Part shown: piece by piece, positions 34,374 through 46,558 of the stretch
How the letters are laid out: each line of letters opens with the position of its first letter
Numbering within the stretch: position 1 is the first letter of the stretch
Assembly (NCBI GenBank): GCA_034698045.1
Contig: JAQGAU010000018.1
Coordinates: 1-60,287, forward strand
Reading direction: 5' to 3'
DNA from: Paramacrobiotus richtersi
Lineage: Eukaryota; Tardigrada; Eutardigrada; Parachela; Macrobiotidae
DNA: 60,287 bases
Notes under the pieces: model-generated
The model's input: the letters and a program-made list of their open reading frames with translations, nothing else
Database searches by the model: none
Told to the model about the DNA's origin: nothing
Translations under genes and position numbers: made by a program

Positions 34374-37300
34374 ATGCCTCCACGGAGTACTGGCTCATTT
34401 CGAAGCCTCGGAAGCGAACATGATTCAGAAGAGAGTTCAGAACCAACCCGGAAGGCATCATTCAGCAGAAAAGATATCTATCTGATTGGAATGATGTGCA
34501 TTGTGAATTATTGCAGTTTCACGGCGGTATCCCTGATTGCGCCCTTCTTTCCTAAAGAGGTGCGTTACCGTGCGTACCGTCGACGTTGCAAAGCCAAACG
34601 TCGAACTGTGTAGGTTTATACCATTAACCGTTTTTGTTAGGTGGTCGCGAAAGGTGGAACACAAGTCCACGCATCATGGATCTTTGGTTCTTACGAGCTG
34701 GTCATTTTGATCTTATCCCCATTTCTCGGCAAATACGTACGCCTTCCGACTTGATAGAAATACTGTGTCAAGCAATCATATATTATGGTTGCTCGTGTGC
34801 TGTCAACAGGTGAACCATTTCGGAACGACGTTTTTGTTTGTTGCGGGGAGCTTTATGACCGGAACAGCCTGTATACTATTTGGGTATTGGCTTGCTTAGT
34901 GTTTCAGCATCCTTTTGTTATCACTGCAAAGTAAAAATCACAATACAAATTTGCAGCTTTTTATCAATGGTGAATGATTTTGACGCCTTTATAATCTTGG
35001 CATTTGCAATCCGAATCGTCGAGGGCATCGGAGCCGGTGCATATTTGACCGCATCATTCTGCATTGCAGCTACGGATTATCCCGCTCGTATGGCATTTGT
35101 TCAGGTACTAACCGTACCGAAGCTCGAAAAACTGCTTATCTGGATAGAAATTCAGAATAACTCACGGAGAACGTACAATGTTTCCCTTTTGTAACGTTAA
35201 CATACGGAAGTATAGAGTATGTATGCTCCCCTTTGTCAGCACAATAAAAATAGGTCAGTTTTTAGGGTCTTCTTGAGACAGCTTCCGGAATTGGACTGAG
35301 CACCGGACCGACCGTTGGTGGTGCATTGTATGCGGTAAGTTCAAAACCGGCGAAGTAAAGACACAGTTTACACGATCATGAATCTACGTAAATAAAGTGT
35401 GGCACCATGCGCTGCTTCCACACTTTCGCAATACGGTGTTTACAACAGTGCCCTGATATTATTATTGTTGTGCGTAGGTAATTCAATACAAGTGCAAGAT
35501 ATGTTTGAGTAAACCTTGAATGTTCAGATGACATTATCAGATTTATGATAACGTTGTTGTGGCTGCATAGGGCAACTTCTCTGGTTAACCGCGTAATTTC
35601 AACATCAAATGTAGTCAGAAATGCATACATTAAATTGCGTACATATTGTGTTCTTGACTGGAAAAAAGTGTAACTCTTTTTCTAGGCGGGCGGGTACTGG
35701 CTACCCTTTGCGGTAGTCGGCGGTCTTCTTGTGGTCATGGGATTATCTTCCACTTTTATTCTGCGTTCCAAGAAACGACCGGCACAAGCGACGGGTAAGG
35801 ATCGGTCAACCGATCAGAGAGTCAATCCTAATTTTCCGGCTGATAATTAGGAATCGACCGTGCGCCTGGATCTTTGTGGAATCTGCTGCGAATCCCGGAT
35901 GTATTCGTAGCAAATTTGGCGATCGCCTGCGGTGCCATGTCCATTGGTTTCATTGATGCATCCCTCGAGCTGCATATTGACCAAGTTAGTTCCGTGCACA
36001 GATGCGTGCATATGCGCAGTTATTTTCTGTAGATCTTTCTGATTAAATCAAAGGCCCTGTTTAATATTTTTTCTAGAATGAAGGATAGGTAATCAGCAAT
36101 ACATAAATGTACTTATGCAAATACGAATAAAACCTTACAATTAGTTTGCAGTTTTAGAACTTTAACTTAACCACCTGTACTCAGTAAAATTAATGCTCTA
36201 GCAAACGCCGGCTGCGAAATTATGTCTGTCGCAGCTTTTAGATTCGCCTCTTCAAGTTGGTCTGGTCTTCCTGTCGTCGGCCGGAGCTTACGCTTTTTTG
36301 TCACCCTTATGGGGTGCAGCGGCCGATCGGGTGAAGCAACCGAAGATTTTGATGATCTGCGGATGTATTGCGGTTTCCTTCGGCTTGATGCTGATGGGAC
36401 CGGCACCGTTTTTCGCTATCAACAAGTAAGTGCATGCAGCATCGAAAGTCTTGGATTTGCGGTCCGATATGATGACATGACTATGCATGCTCTTCGCTAT
36501 GATTGTCGTGAGAGCTGCATCGACCCGTTGTAATATTTTACGTTATCCTCTTATTATTTGATTTGCCTGCCGCACACTGTATATCTTTTTTTGTTCTCGT
36601 TCCAGAGTCTTATGGATCATAGTGTTGGCTCTCGTGCTACATGGTATCGGTGTCGGTGGTCAGCTGGTGCCAGCCTTGAAGGTCACGTTAACGGCCGCTC
36701 TGTAAGTACCAGGATAAAATTTTTTGTTATCAAAGCCTGAAAGCGTCTTTTTATCCTTATTGTTTAATAATAAAAGAATTCTCTGTTAGAGATTCCGTGT
36801 TGTACCCCTAGTTGCGTGAAATTAAGTACCTGTTGTTAATTTTTAAATCGTAAAATTTAACATGCAGCATTATGACCGCGTACGACTATTGATTTTGTTC
36901 TAAAACTGTCTGAAAGGCAGCTAGTTTTCTACAATCCGAAAGAAAGTGTATAGGACGCGCTTTTGAGCACTAGAAAATTACTGTCTGAACTACGAATTAT
37001 TTCCTGGCTTTTTTGAGTTTTTGGCGTTTTATTTGCAGAATTTTTCGAAAATTTTCTGTCATGTTATTAGCTTGCTAGTTTTATAAAAGCAATTTTGTTC
37101 CGTGTTTTCAGTAATGTTAGTACCAGAATAATATGGCGATGTAAACAATCAATAGCAAAGGTACCAGTGCATGCGTGTATTTATTTTGGCCCAAAACTGA
37201 GCTTTTGTGATGGTAAGAACATCCAAAGCAATTTCTCTTTTAACAACAGCACTTTTCTCAATAGCAGTTTTAACATTTTTTTTAATTACAGTAATAAAAA

Positions 37301-37836
37301 TAATGTTTATAGACAGCAGCATTAAAGTTTCAACATATAATGTACGATTATAGTGAATTATTTTTATTATGGCTTGTTTATGATAAAAGCGTTGAATTTT
37401 TTGCAATTCATATTTTATAATAATTACTTCATTTTTACAGTATTAAGTATTTACGGTATATACAATATTGCAAGGTATGTTAAATTAATTTTGTATGTAG
37501 TTGTAGCTTGTAATCCCACGTAGAGTTTTATAATAAAAGACCTAATTTAAATTGATTTAAATACATATATGAATGTATAGGATACGATCTAACTGTAAGC
37601 GAATGTGTTTCTGCAGTAAGAATGGCTTCCCCGATGATCTCAGCACCCACGGCCTCGGAGCGGGACTGTTTGCGTCGGCGTTCTCCCTGGGAGCATTTGT
37701 CGGGCCGGTACTGGGTGGTTCGTTGATTGATGTGATATCCTTCGAATGGTCAGCGTTTCTCATTAGCTGTATTAACGCATTTGTCGCGGTAGTACTTATT
37801 GTGATGCTGTTCCGAAATCTGTCTGCAAAATCTTAA
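34374..37836 (+). CDS. SLC18B1: SLC18B1-like MFS transporter, copy 2
   Basis: Ten exons join in phase: 34374-34559, 34641-34736, 34810-34883, 34957-35104, 35266-35334, 35686-35794, 35851-35984, 36235-36425, 36606-36701 and 37617-37836, 440 residues. Exons 2 to 9 match copy 1 in length exactly (96, 74, 148, 69, 109, 134, 191, 96 nt) and in phase, so the pair arose by tandem duplication. Differences lie in a shorter acidic N-terminus, a shorter C-terminus (ends LSAKS) and variable helices. The loop motif reads LGKYVNHFGTTFLF, and GLSTGPTVGG and GAFVGPVLGGSLID are kept. Introns are not alignable by eye apart from their ends; the last one is 915 bp and AT-rich. Function as for copy 1 by family membership. 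Confidence 0.85.
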
Positions 37837-38438
37837 AGAGTCTCGAATTGCAGCTGCTGTTTATTTTCACCAGCGAAAACAAACAACAAAATTTATGTAA
37901 TATAAATGTCAGTTAAACGAATTTGAATCTGAGAAGTCAAACAATTAATTATAAATTAGGCAAATTTCCGAAAATTGGCGGAAAATATTCGATAATTCAG
38001 TATGAATAGTTAGAAGATATCTGATAAAAACATTTTTTTCCTTGTTTGCCAGAGTTTTGTAATGTCCTGTACATTGTCATTATTAATTTTTGTCTTGTTT
38101 TTGGTGGATTATGTTACTATTAGCAACACATTGCTTATTACAAAATTGGTGAAAAAATAAACTGAAAATTTTGTAGCGTGATAAACTTCACACGAAACAG
38201 TCACACGGAAGAAATCAGAATTTTATGTTAAATGCAATGACAAAAATGGCTGCACAACTACTTCACAATCATACAATCCGGTTGCCAGCTCGTACGTTCT
38301 GCTTCAAACACCACGTTGTTTTGCTAGTTGTATACAACGCCAGCGATTTCCCTGTACAAATAACTCATCACACCATACAGTGAACAGAGAAACACACCGA
38401 GTCCACCACAATTACGATTAAATTTTTATCCTACAATT
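37837..38438. other. Shared 3' region of transporter copy 2 and COX6B
   Basis: The two genes converge here. A plus-strand AATAAA near 38155 can serve the transporter. No further gene is seen. Confidence 0.5.
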
Positions 38439-38789
38439 CTAGTGGTGTGCCTTGCCGTGGCCCTTGCTGACAGTGTCACCATCCCGCTCCCGCAAATCCT
38501 TCTCAAAATCATATGGGAATATTCCAGCCTCCAACTGTTCATTCCACTTGGCAACCCAGGCATGCGGGCAGATGGAACGGAAGACTTTCTTGAAGTAGTA
38601 GCACGGTTCGTAGTCCTCGCCCTTCAGCTTCTTGCAGCGATTGTAGTCGACGAAATTCACCCAGCAGCGTTTGGCCTGGTTCTGGTTGGGGAAGCGCGGA
38701 TCAAACGGTGGCGACCAGAATTCATCGTTGGCGATCTTGCGACGGATCTCGTCGTCGTTCTCCTCGCGTTCTTCATGGGCTGGTGCCAT
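38439..38789 (-). CDS. COX6B1: Cytochrome c oxidase subunit 6B
   Basis: A single coding exon of 116 residues. It carries the COX6B CHCH fold: the twin pair CWVNFVDYNRC (C-x9-C) and CYYFKKVFRSIC (C-x10-C), with FWSPPFDPRFPNQNQAKRCW before it and CPHAWVAKWNEQLEAGIFPYDF after it, all highly typical. The subunit faces the intermembrane space, bridges the two monomers of complex IV and is imported by the Mia40 disulfide relay, so no cleavable presequence is expected or seen. The N-terminus is acidic (EEREENDDE) and a short His-ending tail extends past the usual end. A TTGCAG acceptor 20 nt before the ATG suggests a 5' UTR intron. It is divergent from NXT. Confidence 0.95.
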   Translation of the reverse strand: MAPAHEEREENDDEIRRKIANDEFWSPPFDPRFPNQNQAKRCWVNFVDYNRCKKLKGEDYEPCYYFKKVFRSICPHAWVAKWNEQLEAGIFPYDFEKDLRERDGDTVSKGHGKAHH

Positions 38790-39481
38790 GGTGCTCCTTC
38801 AAAACCTGCAAGAATCAGCGATTAGCAAAGATAAAGCTCAATACCCACGAGCCACGAGATTAGAAGGAACTAATTCTGTTCAAAAAAAAGATTTACCTTT
38901 CGAAGCGATATATAAAGAAGTACACGGAAACCTTCTTTATGAAAAGTAGGGAAGTAAAATATTTAATTTCAACAGTTTTTTTGACTGCAGAAAACTGAGA
39001 AAAGCACCCATCGCAAGCTGTGAGCGCGTGCCGAGCTGAGCCATTGTCAAAACGGGGCGCATGCATGCAGTCGCAAGGTTGTACTCCCCGAGGATCTGGA
39101 GCCTTCGCAGCTATCGGTGCGTCAGTCGGCACGTCAACCGCTTGCGGCCGCATTTGCATTTCAGTCAGACACACAAACCTGGAAACTGAAAAAGGAGTTT
39201 CCGCTGCTTTCCTAAAACTTCGAAGCCGTAAACGACCACTAAACGTCGAATTTTGAATACTGATCGCTCGAAATTGCAGTTTTTGAACTTCTGGATAATT
39301 AAAATAGGTTAGTGATGTTGTGTATTACACAAAAGTGGATGAGAGCCCGTGTGGAGTGAGAAATAATTTTCTTGAACTGGGAACAAATCGGTGGACCCTT
39401 TAAATTTGATTCGACCCTATCTGGAAGTCAGACCACAAGTCCTTTGATCTGCGACCATCTTGTCATTCCTAAGTATTTACG
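38790..39481. promoter_or_regulatory. Candidate bidirectional promoter between COX6B and NXT
   Basis: The two start codons lie 692 bp apart on opposite strands, with a GC-richer core at about 39000-39180 and no independent gene. Shared regulation of two housekeeping genes is plausible but inferred from layout only. Confidence 0.35.
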
Positions 39482-40357
39482 ATGGCATCACAAGCGTTAA
39501 CATCTCGAGAAATCCGGATCGCCCAGACATGCCAGACAGCCAAAGAATTCACCGATCTCTTTTATCTGCGTCTTAACACAGAACGACACGTGAGTATCGC
39601 ACTGCCTGTTTATCCCTCGAAAACGGTAATCTGGACGACTTTTGGGATTTCAGTTGGTAAAAAACATGTACGAGGATACTGGGAAACTCATCTTCAACGG
39701 CCACGGATCCTTCGGGCACGATGCGATTGGAAAGTTCTACGAGAACCTTCCCAAGTGCTCGGCGAGAGTCCAAGGGTTCGACGCGCATGAAATCGACGGT
39801 ACGTCAACAAAAACGTTATCTACCTAATAAACAATTTAAACATTACTACAGTCGACTAGATTTTTTAGAAGGAGGCTTCGAAATCTCTGGCAGAAGTTTG
39901 TTCGGTGGTTTTTAAGTTTTTAATCATTAAAATCAAAATAAATCAAAATAAAATTACAATAAAATCAAAATAAACTACAATAAAATCAAAAATTAAAATA
40001 AAATTACATTAAAATTTTATTAAATTAAAAAAAGAAAAAACTAAGAAAAGATCAAAATAAAATTACATCAAAATGTAATGTGATTTTATTTTGATTTTTT
40101 CTCCTGTAGAAAAGTATCAAGGCGGGACTCCGGCGATCATCATCTCGGTAGCGGGGAGTGTGCGGTATGGGAATCTGCGGGATCCAACGAGTTCCGACGA
40201 CCGAACCGATAACAAACTGTTGTTCTTTTACGAGACCTTCGTCATCACGGCCAAGAGCGGGACATGGAAGATCCAGTCCGACAGCTTCCGCCATCAGAAC
40301 TGCAACACGGATTCTATGCTCAAGCAGGACTCGTGGAATGTTAGCATGCAGGAGTGA
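39482..40357 (+). CDS. NXT1: NTF2-related export protein (p15/NXT)
   Basis: Three exons join in phase: 39482-39589, 39654-39798 and 40110-40357, 166 residues. The NTF2-like fold covers almost the whole protein: an N-terminal helix (TCQTAKEFTDLFYLRL), the LIFNGHGSFGHDAIGKFYENLP segment that matches the LxWNGxxxxGxxxIxxFFExLP signature of NXT proteins, and C-terminal strands (FFYETFVITAKSGTWKIQSDSFR). NXT forms a heterodimer with the NTF2-like domain of NXF1/TAP and promotes bulk mRNA export through nuclear pores. The C-terminal tail (about 20 residues past the fold) is longer than in vertebrate NXT1. A plus-strand AATAAA at 41010-41015 could end the message. Confidence 0.85.
39918..40087. repeat. 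AT-rich short tandem repeats in NXT intron 2
   Basis: Variants of AAAATCAAAATAAAATTAC recur about ten times, filling most of the intron. Confidence 0.8.
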
Positions 40358-41550
40358 AGGTGTGCATGGTTGGCATTGATGAAGCTTAGCCAGGATGCAG
40401 TGGAACGGTAAAGTGTAATATTTTCTTGCAAAAAATTGTTTTTGGAATTTTTATTGCACTAATCTTAGTTTTTATACCATTTTTTGTACCAGTCGGACAG
40501 AAATTAACAACTGAAAAGTGGTAATGATTTTTAGAGTCTTTTTTGATGAAAAATACTGTATCTTTCTCGTTTAGAAATCGATAGTAGTAGAAAATTTGTA
40601 CATCAATGTCGGATAGATTGATAACTGCAAATTACGGAAGTAGACGTAAAACTTTCGTAGTCTTCTGCAGTTTGAGTTTCTCTCCCACGTTTCATTCGAA
40701 ATTAGTAATTTTTTAACGGCTTTTTTTTAAAATTGTTTTGGTTCTTTATTTTTTGACTTTTTTTCGACATTTCTTGACAACGACATTCCTGCATCCTGGC
40801 TTCGCATTTTGATCTGTGATATTGTTAGACGATTTTGCAACGATGCTATTTCGTTACATGTTTTTGTAATTTTTGTTTTTTCTTGCTGTTTTAGGTCTAA
40901 TCTGAACTGTGAATGGTTGTTACGTTTCTTCGTTGTTTCCGACAGTTTTGATTGTTTGATGTGTTACTGTTCAAAAGAATAATTACGATATACAAGCGGG
41001 CTTATACCGAATAAACAACATGCAAGCACATCATGAAGAAAAATTCGGTTGTTGACTTTGTATAAAAAATACACTGAAATTTTCTGCCTACTGGGATCAT
41101 TAAATCGAATTTAAAATTATTAAAATTTCAAGGAGTTTAATCAGATTTTATCTTGCGAAGTTAGAAAACTGAAACTCTGTTTACAACAATACATAGCTGA
41201 AATAATTTAATATTTATTTGCCAGTTTTATTCTGCAAAGGCAAAGAGACGAGGCTGACGGTGTGCTATCACCGCCTTTCCTGTAAAAACGATGTTACGAG
41301 GTCAAAAGAACTGTTTCTCGGTCATGGACAACGGTGTGCTGCGCCGTTATGCTTCCCTATCACCAAACACCATACTTTTGTTGTTTTTATCGGCAGATTA
41401 GCCGACTAGTGTTGTCCAGATTCATGTACGCGTGATAAAAATCCTCCTGATAATTATGACTTGCTTTTCTATCATAATCACATGTCCGAATGTCTCTACC
41501 CACTAATAAGGACATTTTGGTCAAGATTGCTCGAAACAATGGCCAATAAA
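40358..41550. other. Intergenic region between NXT and the CUB array
   Basis: It holds the presumed NXT 3' UTR with its poly(A) signal at 41010-41015. The remainder is T-rich with no recognisable feature. Confidence 0.4.
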
Positions 41551-41708
41551 TTTCCTTATCATCCCGTACCAGGAAACTCTATCAAGACCACCGATTAATC
41601 CGCATTCAGAATTTTGGCCGAGGTGTCATGATATATAAGAGGGATGTTTATTCATAACAAAAGCGTTTTCTTTTCCTTCGACGACCGTGGTACTGTACCT
41701 CTAACACA
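41551..41708 (+). promoter_or_regulatory. Type-A promoter of CUB protease gene 1
   Basis: TTTCCTTATC (CTTATC at 41555-41560, the reverse of a GATA site) is followed by CCGTACCAGGAAACTCTAT, a TATATAA box at 41632-41638 (77 nt before the ATG) and ACAAAAGCGTTTTCTTTTCC. The same ordered blocks precede the four shortened copies, while introns there have diverged, which argues for function. Confidence 0.65.
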
Positions 41709-44700
41709 ATGCTGAAACTCGCCGTCGTTCTGTTGGCCGCGGCTGTTGCCGTTAAGGGACAAGGTAATTAAAATTTTAATGCAAAAAACAGTATCCGGTA
41801 GTTGTTCTTTTGCGTATTTTTTAAATTATCGTGCTTTTGTTGACTTATTTTTTCTCTTGTTAATCTCAGGTCATTTATATTTCTGCTCAATTTTTGTCAT
41901 TGTTTTACTCCATGATTTTAGTTTCGAATTTCAATGAGTTCAGTTCCTTGTCATTTATACAGCAGATATGAATTTTTCCCTTTACAGACAAATGCTTTAA
42001 GATATATTACAAATTTAAGATTAGTTTTGATGCTTTCGACGCGTCACCTTTCTTCATTTTCTGTTGTTTTGTTTCATATATTTGTTTTCTATTTTTTAAA
42101 GACTGCGGAGGTGCCCTCACCGTGGAAGAGGGTCGTCCAGTTGTCATCCAGTCTCCCGGTTATCCAGGCCAATACCCCAACAACGCTCGCTGCACATGGA
42201 CAGTGCGCGGTGTTGCCGGAAAGGGACTTTCGGTATGTTATAGTCTTTTCAAAAGTTGATACAGTTTTTTCGTTTTTCTCTAACTAATTGTCTGTTGTTT
42301 TGCAGTTCAGTGCCACCGCCTTCCAACTTGAGGGTGGTACCTGCAATTACGATTCCCTTTCGATTGGATCTGCCAAATTCTGCGGCACAGCTGGTCCCAA
42401 CAACCACGTGACAGGAGCTTCCGCTGTGCGTTGTTGACAGATTTTCTGTAATCATTCAATATCTTCATAGTTGTACTCTTAACAGACCGTCTCCTTCACT
42501 ACCGATGGAAGTGTTCAGTACTCCGGTTTCGAAGTTGCCGTCACCGTTACCGACCAGACGCAACCAGGTAAACCTACCAGTAACTTACACAAGTATCGGT
42601 TATTGGATCTACATAGCGTAATGGTGCTGTTTAACTAAGAAAACCATGGTTGGTGGTCAAACTAACTAATCCCCGTGCCCTTTAGCTGGCAGCAGTTGCG
42701 GAGGTGACATCACTGTTGTGGATGGTAAGACTTCTTACATCGTCTCACCTGGCTTCCCTGCCCAGTACCCCAACAGTGCCGATTGCACCTGGTCCATCTC
42801 TGGCCCCGAGGGAAAGTCACTCCAGGTGTGTGTTTGTACGGATACATTGACGTGTTCCATTCATAACTGGGGATTGTTTGCAGTTCAACACTGTGACCTT
42901 CGATACTGAAGCCACCTACGATTACTTGGCCCTTAGCGAGGTCGTCAACGGCGCTGTAGTCGAGTTTTCCCGATCTTCCGGCAGCGGACCTAACCGTGTT
43001 CGATCCCGCACCGGTGACATCGTATGTACACAGAACATTGTCGAAAGGTCAGCAGTAAGGGAGATTTTTCTGCATTCAGACCGCTGTGTTCAAATCTGAC
43101 GGCAGTGTCCAGAGGAACGGATTCAACGTGTCCGTCAAAGGTTGGTCGCGTCAAAGTTCACAAGAACATCAGAGTGTGAAAAACTGGCTAATTTGCAGTT
43201 GAGTTCTGCAGTCCTGGAACCAACCCCTGCTCCAACAGCGAGGTCCACTGCATTGCTACATCGGGCTATTGCAACGATATCCCGAATGAATGCCCTGACA
43301 ATCTCGACGAACAGTACTGCAACGCTGAATGCGGTATTGCTCCCATCCAACCCGACCTGACCCTCACCGACACCCGTATTGTTGGTGGAGCCGAAGCTGT
43401 TCCCAACAGCTGGCCATGGCAAATTGCTTTCCTCACCTCCAGTGGATCGCAGTTCTGTGGTGGCTCTCTCGTAAGTGCTGTCGAACTTTTACTTGTACAG
43501 TATGTATGGTGTCTGTCAGTGATATATGGTACAGTACATATCAAAATTTTTGACTATGGTTGTACAGGATAATATCAGTGAACAATCAAAGTCGCTGCTT
43601 ACTGGTACAAGATGGTTGGAATCGCTGGTGTCTGGGCGACTGTACCGCAGAGAACAATTACACCATTTACTCTGTACCCAGTAAACATGCAGTACTTCTA
43701 GAAGTACTGTACAGTAAGCAATGTAATTGTTCTGTGTTAACTGGCAAGCGACTGTGGCTGTAATTATTTTGGCTACTGTTTCCGCTTGAATATTCATGGG
43801 TCTCTCTCTACTTCAGTTTGTAACAAAGAGAAGCTCATTACTAGTACTGCAGTTCAAACGGATTATTGTCTTTTATTCAGATAATAGTAACCCGTTTGAC
43901 TATATTCTTTTTTTAGTCTGAACATCTTATCTACAGTACTTCGACAGTGGCTGCAGGATATGCCACATAATTTACGGATCACGGGATATTGCGCCTATGC
44001 CAAAGCACTGGGCGCGCGAGTGCAATATCCCGTGATCCGTAAATTATGTGGCATATCCTGCAGTCACTGTCGAAGTATATGACAAGCAAATCTTGAAGCA
44101 CATTTTCTATTGCTATAAGCAAATCTTGAAGCACATCTTCTATTGCTTTAACATGTGTTTTGAAAACAGATCAGCAACCGATGGGTAATGACCGCTGCCC
44201 ATTGTTGTGCCGGCCGCTCCACTTCCAACTCCAAGGTACTGTTGGGTGGACACAGCTACTCCAACCCTCCCGAAGGAGCCAAGGTCCATGCTCTGCGCCG
44301 CATTGTCAACCATCCCACCTACGGAAGCCGTCCGGCTACCCGCTACGATTTCTGCTTGCTGGAATTGGAAGAGGTACAATATTCTGAGCAGTCTCGGATT
44401 CCGATAAGATTGTTGAACTTTCTGTGAATTTGCAGCCCGCCCAACTCGGCCGCACCATCACTCCCGTCTGCCTGCCCACCGCTAACGACGGAGCCGCCGG
44501 AAGCAAATGCTACATCACCGGCTGGGGTAACACCGGCAAACGCACCGCTCTGGGATTCGACCAATATCTCCGCTTGATCGAGGCCGCTGATGCCGGCAAA
44601 CTGCCCAAGGAGACCGCTAACATGCTCCGCGGAACCTCCGTCATCCACCAGGTCGATGTTAACATTGACGAACAATCCTACTGCAACACCGCCTACAACG

Positions 44701-45154
44701 GAGTTATCGATGACAGCATGATCTGCGCTTCTGCTCCTGGCAAAGACTCGTAAGATACAATTGATGCGTGCAGGTAGACTGATTCTAAGCGTGTTTTTGG
44801 ATGAATCTACAGGTGCCAAGGTGACAGTGGTGGCCCGCTGGTGTGTGACCGTGCCGATGGTAAACCCGGATTCGTTCTGGTTGGTGTCACTTCTTGGGGC
44901 CGGTAAGTCGGGCAATGGAAATATTAATTTGAATAACCGTGTTTTATCGATGGTTTTGAAAATATGTTTTTATATAATTCGTAATTACTTTCGGAAAACA
45001 GATTTCTTTCAAGAGTACTTCGTAGAAGATTGTTAGAAAGTTCTAAGAAGGTGATTTCGTTTGTAGTGGTTGCGCTCAAGCTGGTTATCCTGGTGTTTAT
45101 GGCCGTACCGCCCACGTACTGGACTGGATCACCGAAACCATGTACTCCAAATAA
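41709..45154 (+). CDS. Secreted CUB-CUB-LDLa-trypsin serine protease (gene 1)
   Basis: Twelve exons join in phase: 41709-41763, 42102-42232, 42306-42425, 42486-42567, 42686-42825, 42884-43021, 43080-43140, 43199-43470, 44170-44373, 44436-44749, 44813-44902 and 45067-45154, 564 residues. Order: signal peptide [21 protein letters not shown]1 (about 20-128); CUB2 (about 132-241); an LDL-receptor class A module (about 245-283; six Cys, ending NLDEQYC); and an S1 domain starting at the activation site TDTR|IVGG (about 303). The triad is complete: TAAHC (about H344), YDFCLLEL (about D393) and GDSGGP (about S511). The residue six before the serine is Asp, predicting trypsin-like cleavage after Arg/Lys. 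Made as a secreted zymogen, it probably acts in gut digestion or an extracellular cascade. Intron 8 (699 bp) hosts several hairpins. Confidence 0.9.
43647..43735. repeat. Imperfect inverted repeat in protease gene 1, intron 8
   Basis: AGAACAATTACA (from about 43651) pairs with TGTAATTGTTCT (to about 43733). The centre contains the perfect palindrome AGTACTTCTAGAAGTACT. Confidence 0.75.
43938..44076. repeat. Near-perfect 55-bp hairpin (foldback) in protease gene 1, intron 8
   Basis: Arms 43938-43992 and 44022-44076 are reverse complements at 54 of 55 positions around a 29-nt GC-rich loop. The outer ends read ACTTCGACAG/CTGTCGAAGT. No clear target-site duplication. The near identity means either recent formation or selection on the stem. 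Confidence 0.95.
44084..44149. repeat. 33-bp tandem duplication
   Basis: Units 44084-44116 and 44117-44149 begin AAGCAAATCTTGAAGCACAT and differ at two or three positions. They directly follow the 43938-44076 hairpin, before exon 9. Confidence 0.9.
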
Positions 45155-45278
45155 ATTACTTCTCTCATCTCTCCAGCTGATACGCACTGATTTCTTGGTG
45201 GTTGGGTTAAAGATTTCATGTGCTTGAAGTAATCGAATGTAATGTTGAAAGTTGTTGTAAATCACTCATGACAACGTG

Positions 45279-45284
45279 AATAAA
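45279..45284 (+). terminator. Poly(A) signal of protease gene 1
   Basis: AATAAA lies about 125 nt beyond the stop codon. The surrounding 3' UTR sequence (GCACTGATTTCTTGG, GTGCTTGAAGTAATCGA) reappears after the single-CUB genes. Confidence 0.75.
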
Positions 45285-46558
45285 GCAGAAGATCTGGAGT
45301 ATGGGAATACTGATCCTCTACTCTGCACTGCTTGCTGGACTAAAACTGCCAAATAGTGACACAAATCTTTCGCAGTCACTTCTTGAATTTGCTATCTCTT
45401 CTTGGTTTTTCAACGTTCACGCAGCTCACGATAAACCAAAGGCACATGAACCTTCAACAGCGGAATTTCGAATGTGCAGTTACGGTAAACTAGATTGGTT
45501 TGCGGCTTACTTCAGTAACAAGCTTGCTGTAGGTTTTCAGAAAAACCTTCGAAAGCCCGCTATTTGGCAGCTAATCGATAGTAACAGGCAAAAGGAAAAC
45601 CATGCATTTACGAGGTGTGATGAAAAGAGTTTGTCCTTGACCCTGTTTCTCCATGTGGAAAAACGACTGGACTCTTGTTTTCATCTTTCTGTGCTGTATG
45701 TTTATTTGCTGATTATCTGCAAAAGCAAGTGTGAAGAGCGATCATTCCTCTGTGGTGTGGTGGTCATTCCTCTGTGACGAAACAGGTTTCATCCAGGAAA
45801 CATATTCGGGATTGTTCTGCCGCCCGCCTGCCTTTGCGAGCAACTGCAGAAGCTGCACCCATGAGTCTGAGATGTGCATTTCTATCGGCTTACTAGAGGA
45901 CAGCAACTGGGAACGGTGATATTCTGGAAAAAGTGACTGCCTTCTTGGGCAGCATAGGTGGCATTTCTTGGGTACGAGCTACAGGGGCAAAGTAATTCGC
46001 AACGTGGCTTATGCAATTGTACCCAAGTCTGTGAAGCAGATCTTGCTAACAATTGTTTTCTGAAGTTGGGGTTTCTTCAGAGCCTTTCTTCTGAATACTG
46101 GTCTGTACTACATAAAATAAACATTCAATACAAATCAACAGCTGCTCGATTGAGGTGACGGATGAGAAGATAAAGGCTTCGGACAACACTTATTTATGGT
46201 ACATCGTACGGTATATGGCAGCGAGAACATCTTTTCATCTGAATCTCTGACTTCCGAGTGTTCGACCACTGTATACTTGGGGCTCCACTTGTCTCCAGTG
46301 TGAAATTACGTCACAAATCGGTCCCAGTAATGCAGTTATCGAGATGCTTCAGCCTTCAGTTATGCTTTGCGGTGCACTTACCGGATGACGAATGTTGCTG
46401 ATGCGTTGTTCCTGACCTGTGTGCATTGCTTCACTTGTAAATTGTAACACAATAAACACGTATGATGCGGTATGTTTTTGTTTGCTCAACGTCCGTTCCC
46501 AAACCGCCCATATAGTTTAGCCTTACGTACTGTTAAACGATTCGAATTCTGCAGCTCT
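45285..46558. other. Intergenic segment shared with later parts of the array
   Basis: No gene is seen. Phrases recur farther right: TTCGAAAGCCCGC (45547) resembles 57104, and TATGGCAGCGAGAACATCTT (46214) recurs at 57162. It is thus part of the duplicated array unit. Confidence 0.5.

Noticed and set aside
39020-39256. ORFs between COX6B and NXT
   Set aside because: They lie in the divergent promoter region, overlap on both strands and resemble nothing known.
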